Shown: positions 51,801-61,564 of the stretch, in pieces
Position numbering within the stretch: position 1 is the stretch's first letter
Layout of the letters: every line of letters starts with the position of its first letter
From: Arachis hypogaea
Lineage: Eukaryota > Streptophyta > Magnoliopsida > Fabales > Fabaceae
Direction of reading: 5' to 3'
Length of the DNA: 64,000 nt
NCBI RefSeq assembly: GCF_003086295.3
Contig: NW_027255468.1
Span: forward strand, 34,255 to 98,254
Made by a program: the position numbers and the translations under genes
The notes under the pieces: generated by a model
Databases searched by the model: none
The model's input: only the letters and a program-made list of their open reading frames with translations
What the model was told of the DNA's origin: nothing

Positions 51801-54800
51801 GAGCCGTAATGGCCTCATCTTCGGCAGGCTCCTCCGGTTTTTTTTCGTTTTTTTTTTTTTTTTTTTACGTTGTGCTGACCCTCGTTCTTTAAATGACGCT
51901 ATCCCGAGGAGGACACATAAAGGCGAGCCGTAATGGCCTCATCTTCGGCAGGCTCCTCCGGTTTTTTTTCGTTTTTTTTTTTTTTTTTTTACGTTGTGCT
52001 GACCCTCGTTCTTTAAATGACGCTATCCCGAGGAGGACACATAAAGGCGAGCCGTAATGGCCTCATCTTCGGCAGGCTCCTCCGGTTTTTTTTCGTTTTT
52101 TTTCTGGTTTTTTTTTTATACGTTGTGCTGACCCTCATTCTTTAAATGACGCTATCCCGAGGAGGACACATAAAGGCGAGCCGTAATGGCCTCATCTTCG
52201 GCAGGCTCCTCCGGTTTTTTTTCCGTTTTTTTTCTGTTTTTTTTTTATACGTTGTGCTGACCCTCATTCTTTAAATGACGCTATCCCGAGGAGGACACAT
52301 AAAGGCGAGCCGTAATGGCCTCATCTTCGGCAGGCTCCTCCGGTTTTTTTTTCGTTTTTTTTCTGGTTTTTTTTTATACGTTGTGCTGACCCTCGTTCTT
52401 TAAATGACGCTATCCCGAGGAGGACACATAAAGGCGAGCCGTAATGGCCTCATCTTCGGCAGGCTCCTCCGGTTTTTTTTCGTTTTTTTCTTTTTTTTTT
52501 TACGTTGTGCTGACCCTCGTTCTTTAAATGACGCTATCCCGAGGAGGACACATAAAGGCGAGCCGTAATGGCCTCATCTTCGGCAGGCTCCTCCGGTTTT
52601 TTTTCGTTTTTTTCTGGTTTTTTTTTTTACGTTGTGCTGACCCTCGTTCTTTAAATGACGCTATCCCGAGGAGGACACATAAAGGCGAGCCGTAATGGCC
52701 TCATCTTCGGCAGGCTCCTCCGGTTTTTTTTTCGTTTTTTTCTCGGTTTTTTTTTTATACGTTGTGCTGACCCTCGTTCTTTAAATGACGCTATCCCGAG
52801 GAGGACACATAAAGGCGAGCCGTAATGGCCTCATCTTCGGCAGGCTCCTCCGGTTTTTTTTCCGTTTTTTTCTGTTTTTTTTTATACGTTGTGCTGACCC
52901 TCATTCTTTAAATGACGCTATCCCGAGGAGGACACATAAAGGCGAGCCGTAATGGCCTCATCTTCGGCAGGCTCCTCCGGTTTTTTTTCCGTTTTTTTTC
53001 TGGTTTTTTTTTTTACGTTGTGCTGACCCTCATTCTTTAAATGACGCTATCCCGAGGAGGACACATAAAGGCGAGCCGTAATGGCCTCATCTTCGGCAGG
53101 CTCCTCCGGTTTTTTTTCGTTTTTTTTCTGTTTTTTTTTTACGTTGTGCTGACCCTCGTTCTTTAAATGACGCTATCCCGAGGAGGACACATAAAGGCGA
53201 GCCGTAATGGCCTCATCTTCGGCAGGCTCCTCCGGTTTTTTTTCGTTTTTTTCTGTTTTTTTTTTATACGTTGTGCTGACCCTCGTTCTTTAAATGACGC
53301 TATCCCGAGGAGGACACATAAAGGCGAGCCGTAATGGCCTCATCTTCGGCAGGCTCCTCCGGTTTTTTTTCCGTTTTTTTCTCGGTTTTTTTTTTATACG
53401 TTGTGCTGACCCTCATTCTTTAAATGACGCTATCCCGAGGAGGACACATAAAGGCGAGCCGTAATGGCCTCATCTTCGGCAGGCTCCTCCGGTTTTTTTT
53501 CCGTTTTTTTCTGGTTTTTTTTTTACGTTGTGCTGACCCTCATTCTTTAAATGACGCTATCCCGAGGAGGACACATAAAGGCGAGCCGTAATGGCCTCAT
53601 CTTCGGCAGGCTCCTCCGGTTTTTTTTTCGTTTTTTTCTGGTTTTTTTTTATACGTTGTGCTGACCCTCATTCTTTAAATGACGCTATCCCGAGGAGGAC
53701 ACATAAAGGCGAGCCGTAATGGCCTCATCTTCGGCAGGCTCCTCCGGTTTTTTTTTCCGTTTTTTTTCTGGTTTTTTTTTTTACGTTGTGCTGACCCTCA
53801 TTCTTTAAATGACGCTATCCCGAGGAGGACACATAAAGGCGAGCCGTAATGGCCTCATCTTCGGCAGGCTCCTCCGGTTTTTTTTTTTTTTTTCTGTTTT
53901 TTTTTTACGTTGTGCTGACCCTCGTTCTTTAAATGACGCTATCCCGAGGAGGACACATAAAGGCGAGCCGTAATGGCCTCATCTTCGGCAGGCTCCTCCG
54001 GTTTTTTTTCCGTTTTTTTCTGGTTTTTTTTTTTACGTTGTGCTGACCCTCGTTCTTTAAATGACGCTATCCCGAGGAGGACACATAAAGGCGAGCCGTA
54101 ATGGCCTCATCTTCGGCAGGCTCCTCCGGTTTTTTTTTCGTTTTTTTTTTTTTTTTTATACGTTGTGCTGACCCTCGTTCTTTAAATGACGCTATCCCGA
54201 GGAGGACACATAAAGGCGAGCCGTAATGGCCTCATCTTCGGCAGGCTCCTCCGGTTTTTTTTTTTTTTTTCTGGTTTTTTTTTTTACGTTGTGCTGACCC
54301 TCATTCTTTAAATGACGCTATCCCGAGGAGGACACATAAAGGCGAGCCGTAATGGCCTCATCTTCGGCAGGCTCCTCCGGTTTTTTTTCCGTTTTTTTTC
54401 TGGTTTTTTTTTTACGTTGTGCTGACCCTCTTCTTTAAATGACGCTATCCCGAGGAGGACACATAAAGGCGAGCCGTAATGGCCTCATCTTCGGCAGGCT
54501 CCTCCGGTTTTTTTTTCGTTTTTTTTCTGGTTTTTTTTTTTACGTTGTGCTGACCCTCGTTCTTTAAATGACGCTATCCCGAGGAGGACACATAAAGGCG
54601 AGCCGTAATGGCCTCATCTTCGGCAGGCTCCTCCGGTTTTTTTTCCGTTTTTTTTTTTTTTTTTTTTTACGTTGTGCTGACCCTCGTTCTTTAAATGACG
54701 CTATCCCGAGGAGGACACATAAAGGCGAGCCGTAATGGCCTCATCTTCGGCAGGCTCCTCCGGTTTTTTTTTTTTTTTCTGGTTTTTTTTTTTACGTTGT

Positions 54801-57800
54801 GCTGACCCTCATTCTTTAAATGACGCTATCCCGAGGAGGACACATAAAGGCGAGCCGTAATGGCCTCATCTTCGGCAGGCTCCTCCGGTTTTTTTTCCGT
54901 TTTTTTTCTGGTTTTTTTTTATACGTTGTGCTGACCCTCGTTCTTTAAATGACGCTATCCCGAGGAGGACACATAAAGGCGAGCCGTAATGGCCTCATCT
55001 TCGGCAGGCTCCTCCGGTTTTTTTTCCGTTTTTTTCTCTGGTTTTTTTTTATACGTTGTGCTGACCCTCATTCTTTAAATGACGCTATCCCGAGGAGGAC
55101 ACATAAAGGCGAGCCGTAATGGCCTCATCTTCGGCAGGCTCCTCCGGTTTTTTTTTTTTTTTTTGTTTTTTTTTTACGTTGTGCTGACCCTCGTTCTTTA
55201 AATGACGCTATCCCGAGGAGGACACATAAAGGCGAGCCGTAATGGCCTCATCTTCGGCAGGCTCCTCCGGTTTTTTTTCGTTTTTTTTCTGTTTTTTTTT
55301 TTACGTTGTGCTGACCCTCGTTCTTTAAATGACGCTATCCCGAGGAGGACACATAAAGGCGAGCCGTAATGGCCTCATCTTCGGCAGGCTCCTCCGGTTT
55401 TTTTTTTTTTTCTGGTTTTTTTTTTATACGTTGTGCTGACCCTCGTTCTTTAAATGACGCTATCCCGAGGAGGACACATAAAGGCGAGCCGTAATGGCCT
55501 CATCTTCGGCAGGCTCCTCCGGTTTTTTTTCGTTTTTTTTCTGGTTTTTTTTTATACGTTGTGCTGACCCTCGTTCTTTAAATGACGCTATCCCGAGGAG
55601 GACACATAAAGGCGAGCCGTAATGGCCTCATCTTCGGCAGGCTCCTCCGGTTTTTTTTCCGTTTTTTTTCTGTTTTTTTTTTTACGTTGTGCTGACCCTC
55701 GTTCTTTAAATGACGCTATCCCGAGGAGGACACATAAAGGCGAGCCGTAATGGCCTCATCTTCGGCAGGCTCCTCCGGTTTTTTTTCCGTTTTTTTTCTG
55801 GTTTTTTTTTTTACGTTGTGCTGACCCTCGTTCTTTAAATGACGCTATCCCGAGGAGGACACATAAAGGCGAGCCGTAATGGCCTCATCTTCGGCAGGCT
55901 CCTCCGGTTTTTTTTCGTTTTTTTCTGGTTTTTTTTTTTACGTTGTGCTGACCCTCATTCTTTAAATGACGCTATCCCGAGGAGGACACATAAAGGCGAG
56001 CCGTAATGGCCTCATCTTCGGCAGGCTCCTCCGGTTTTTTTTCGTTTTTTTCTCTGGTTTTTTTTTTTACGTTGTGCTGACCCTCATTCTTTAAATGACG
56101 CTATCCCGAGGAGGACACATAAAGGCGAGCCGTAATGGCCTCATCTTCGGCAGGCTCCTCCGGTTTTTTTTTCGTTTTTTTTTTTTTTTTTTTTACGTTG
56201 TGCTGACCCTCGTTCTTTAAATGACGCTATCCCGAGGAGGACACATAAAGGCGAGCCGTAATGGCCTCATCTTCGGCAGGCTCCTCCGGTTTTTTTTCGT
56301 TTTTTTTCTGTTTTTTTTTTATACGTTGTGCTGACCCTCGTTCTTTAAATGACGCTATCCCGAGGAGGACACATAAAGGCGAGCCGTAATGGCCTCATCT
56401 TCGGCAGGCTCCTCCGGTTTTTTTTTCGTTTTTTTCTCTGGTTTTTTTTTATACGTTGTGCTGACCCTCATTCTTTAAATGACGCTATCCCGAGGAGGAC
56501 ACATAAAGGCGAGCCGTAATGGCCTCATCTTCGGCAGGCTCCTCCGGTTTTTTTTCCGGTTTTTTTTCTGTTTTTTTTTTTACGTTGTGCTGACCCTCAT
56601 TCTTTAAATGACGCTATCCCGAGGAGGACACATAAAGGCGAGCCGTAATGGCCTCATCTTCGGCAGGCTCCTCCGGTTTTTTTTTCGTTTTTTTCTTTTT
56701 TTTTTTTTACGTTGTGCTGACCCTCGTTCTTTAAATGACGCTATCCCGAGGAGGACACATAAAGGCGAGCCGTAATGGCCTCATCTTCGGCAGGCTCCTC
56801 CGGTTTTTTTTTCGTTTTTTTCTCGGTTTTTTTTTTATACGTTGTGCTGACCCTCATTCTTTAAATGACGCTATCCCGAGGAGGACACATAAAGGCGAGC
56901 CGTAATGGCCTCATCTTCGGCAGGCTCCTCCGGTTTTTTTTCCGTTTTTTTCTCTGGTTTTTTTTTTATACGTTGTGCTGACCCTCATTCTTTAAATGAC
57001 GCTATCCCGAGGAGGACACATAAAGGCGAGCCGTAATGGCCTCATCTTCGGCAGGCTCCTCCGGTTTTTTTTTCGTTTTTTTCTTTTTTTTTTTTACGTT
57101 GTGCTGACCCTCGTTCTTTAAATGACGCTATCCCGAGGAGGACACATAAAGGCGAGCCGTAATGGCCTCATCTTCGGCAGGCTCCTCCGGTTTTTTTTCG
57201 TTTTTTTTTTTTTTTTTTTACGTTGTGCTGACCCTCGTTCTTTAAATGACGCTATCCCGAGGAGGACACATAAAGGCGAGCCGTAATGGCCTCATCTTCG
57301 GCAGGCTCCTCCGGTTTTTTTTCGTTTTTTTCTCGGTTTTTTTTTTTACGTTGTGCTGACCCTCGTTCTTTAAATGACGCTATCCCGAGGAGGACACATA
57401 AAGGCGAGCCGTAATGGCCTCATCTTCGGCAGGCTCCTCCGGTTTTTTTTTCGTTTTTTTTCTTTTTTTTTTATACGTTGTGCTGACCCTCGTTCTTTAA
57501 ATGACGCTATCCCGAGGAGGACACATAAAGGCGAGCCGTAATGGCCTCATCTTCGGCAGGCTCCTCCGGTTTTTTTTTCCGGTTTTTTTCTCTGGTTTTT
57601 TTTTTTACGTTGTGCTGACCCTCATTCTTTAAATGACGCTATCCCGAGGAGGACACATAAAGGCGAGCCGTAATGGCCTCATCTTCGGCAGGCTCCTCCG
57701 GTTTTTTTTCCGTTTTTTTCTGGTTTTTTTTTTATACGTTGTGCTGACCCTCGTTCTTTAAATGACGCTATCCCGAGGAGGACACATAAAGGCGAGCCGT

Positions 57801-60800
57801 AATGGCCTCATCTTCGGCAGGCTCCTCCGGTTTTTTTTCGTTTTTTTTTTTTTTTTTTTTTACGTTGTGCTGACCCTCATTCTTTAAATGACGCTATCCC
57901 GAGGAGGACACATAAAGGCGAGCCGTAATGGCCTCATCTTCGGCAGGCTCCTCCGGTTTTTTTTCGTTTTTTTCTGGTTTTTTTTTTTTACGTTGTGCTG
58001 ACCCTCGTTCTTTAAATGACGCTATCCCGAGGAGGACACATAAAGGCGAGCCGTAATGGCCTCATCTTCGGCAGGCTCCTCCGGTTTTTTTTCGTTTTTT
58101 TCTGGTTTTTTTTTTATACGTTGTGCTGACCCTCATTCTTTAAATGACGCTATCCCGAGGAGGACACATAAAGGCGAGCCGTAATGGCCTCATCTTCGGC
58201 AGGCTCCTCCGGTTTTTTTTCGTTTTTTTCTCTGGTTTTTTTTTTATACGTTGTGCTGACCCTCATTCTTTAAATGACGCTATCCCGAGGAGGACACATA
58301 AAGGCGAGCCGTAATGGCCTCATCTTCGGCAGGCTCCTCCGGTTTTTTTTTCCGGTTTTTTTTTTTTTTTTTTTACGTTGTGCTGACCCTCGTTCTTTAA
58401 ATGACGCTATCCCGAGGAGGACACATAAAGGCGAGCCGTAATGGCCTCATCTTCGGCAGGCTCCTCCGGTTTTTTTTCGTTTTTTTTCTGGTTTTTTTTT
58501 TATACGTTGTGCTGACCCTCGTTCTTTAAATGACGCTATCCCGAGGAGGACACATAAAGGCGAGCCGTAATGGCCTCATCTTCGGCAGGCTCCTCCGGTT
58601 TTTTTTCGTTTTTTTTCTGGTTTTTTTTTATACGTTGTGCTGACCCTCATTCTTTAAATGACGCTATCCCGAGGAGGACACATAAAGGCGAGCCGTAATG
58701 GCCTCATCTTCGGCAGGCTCCTCCGGTTTTTTTTTTTTTTTTCTGGTTTTTTTTTATACGTTGTGCTGACCCTCATTCTTTAAATGACGCTATCCCGAGG
58801 AGGACACATAAAGGCGAGCCGTAATGGCCTCATCTTCGGCAGGCTCCTCCGGTTTTTTTTCCGTTTTTTTCTGGTTTTTTTTTTTACGTTGTGCTGACCC
58901 TCATTCTTTAAATGACGCTATCCCGAGGAGGACACATAAAGGCGAGCCGTAATGGCCTCATCTTCGGCAGGCTCCTCCGGTTTTTTTTCGTTTTTTTCTG
59001 GTTTTTTTTTTTACGTTGTGCTGACCCTCATTCTTTAAATGACGCTATCCCGAGGAGGACACATAAAGGCGAGCCGTAATGGCCTCATCTTCGGCAGGCT
59101 CCTCCGGTTTTTTTTCGTTTTTTTTTTTTTTTTTTTACGTTGTGCTGACCCTCGTTCTTTAAATGACGCTATCCCGAGGAGGACACATAAAGGCGAGCCG
59201 TAATGGCCTCATCTTCGGCAGGCTCCTCCGGTTTTTTTTTTTTTTTTTCTGGTTTTTTTTTTATACGTTGTGCTGACCCTCATTCTTTAAATGACGCTAT
59301 CCCGAGGAGGACACATAAAGGCGAGCCGTAATGGCCTCATCTTCGGCAGGCTCCTCCGGTTTTTTTTCCGTTTTTTTCTCTGGTTTTTTTTTTACGTTGT
59401 GCTGACCCTCATTCTTTAAATGACGCTATCCCGAGGAGGACACATAAAGGCGAGCCGTAATGGCCTCATCTTCGGCAGGCTCCTCCGGTTTTTTTTCGGT
59501 TTTTTTCTTTTTTTTTTTTTACGTTGTGCTGACCCTCGTTCTTTAAATGACGCTATCCCGAGGAGGACACATAAAGGCGAGCCGTAATGGCCTCATCTTC
59601 GGCAGGCTCCTCCGGTTTTCGTTTTTTTTTTTTTTTTTTACGTTGTGCTGACCCTCATTCTTTAAATGACGCTATCCCGAGGAGGACACATAAAGGCGAG
59701 CCGTAATGGCCTCATCTTCGGCAGGCTCCTCCGGTTTTTTTTCGTTTTTTTTCTGGTTTTTTTTTTTACGTTGTGCTGACCCTCATTCTTTAAATGACGC
59801 TATCCCGAGGAGGACACATAAAGGCGAGCCGTAATGGCCTCATCTTCGGCAGGCTCCTCCGGTTTTTTTTCGTTTTTTTCTGGTTTTTTTTTTTACGTTG
59901 TGCTGACCCTCATTCTTTAAATGACGCTATCCCGAGGAGGACACATAAAGGCGAGCCGTAATGGCCTCATCTTCGGCAGGCTCCTCCGGTTTTTTTTCGT
60001 TTTTTTCTCGGTTTTTTTTTTATACGTTGTGCTGACCCTCATTCTTTAAATGACGCTATCCCGAGGAGGACACATAAAGGCGAGCCGTAATGGCCTCATC
60101 TTCGGCAGGCTCCTCCGGTTTTTTTTCCGTTTTTTTCTCTGGTTTTTTTTTTTACGTTGTGCTGACCCTCGTTCTTTAAATGACGCTATCCCGAGGAGGA
60201 CACATAAAGGCGAGCCGTAATGGCCTCATCTTCGGCAGGCTCCTCCGGTTTTTTTTCCGTTTTTTTCTCGGTTTTTTTTTTTACGTTGTGCTGACCCTCG
60301 TTCTTTAAATGACGCTATCCCGAGGAGGACACATAAAGGCGAGCCGTAATGGCCTCATCTTCGGCAGGCTCCTCCGGTTTTTTTTTCGTTTTTTTCTGGT
60401 TTTTTTTTTTACGTTGTGCTGACCCTCATTCTTTAAATGACGCTATCCCGAGGAGGACACATAAAGGCGAGCCGTAATGGCCTCATCTTCGGCAGGCTCC
60501 TCCGGTTTTTTTTTCGGTTTTTTTTTTTTTTTTTTTACGTTGTGCTGACCCTCGTTCTTTAAATGACGCTATCCCGAGGAGGACACATAAAGGCGAGCCG
60601 TAATGGCCTCATCTTCGGCAGGCTCCTCCGGTTTTTTTTCGTTTTTTTTTTTTTTTTTTTTACGTTGTGCTGACCCTCGTTCTTTAAATGACGCTATCCC
60701 GAGGAGGACACATAAAGGCGAGCCGTAATGGCCTCATCTTCGGCAGGCTCCTCCGGTTTTTTTTCGTTTTTTTTCTGGTTTTTTTTTTTACGTTGTGCTG

Positions 60801-61529
60801 ACCCTCGTTCTTTAAATGACGCTATCCCGAGGAGGACACATAAAGGCGAGCCGTAATGGCCTCATCTTCGGCAGGCTCCTCCGGTTTTTTTTCGTTTTTT
60901 TCTCTGGTTTTTTTTTATACGTTGTGCTGACCCTCATTCTTTAAATGACGCTATCCCGAGGAGGACACATAAAGGCGAGCCGTAATGGCCTCATCTTCGG
61001 CAGGCTCCTCCGGTTTTTTTTCCGTTTTTTTTCTGGTTTTTTTTTTTACGTTGTGCTGACCCTCGTTCTTTAAATGACGCTATCCCGAGGAGGACACATA
61101 AAGGCGAGCCGTAATGGCCTCATCTTCGGCAGGCTCCTCCGGTTTTTTTTCCGTTTTTTTCTCGGTTTTTTTTTTTACGTTGTGCTGACCCTCATTCTTT
61201 AAATGACGCTATCCCGAGGAGGACACATAAAGGCGAGCCGTAATGGCCTCATCTTCGGCAGGCTCCTCCGGTTTTTTTTTCGTTTTTTTTCTGGTTTTTT
61301 TTTTATACGTTGTGCTGACCCTCATTCTTTAAATGACGCTATCCCGAGGAGGACACATAAAGGCGAGCCGTAATGGCCTCATCTTCGGCAGGCTCCTCCG
61401 GTTTTTTTTCCGTTTTTTTCTCTGGTTTTTTTTTTTACGTTGTGCTGACCCTCATTCTTTAAATGACGCTATCCCGAGGAGGACACATAAAGGCGAGCCG
61501 TAATGGCCTCATCTTCGGCAGGCTCCTCC

Positions 61530-61564
<35 letters not shown>

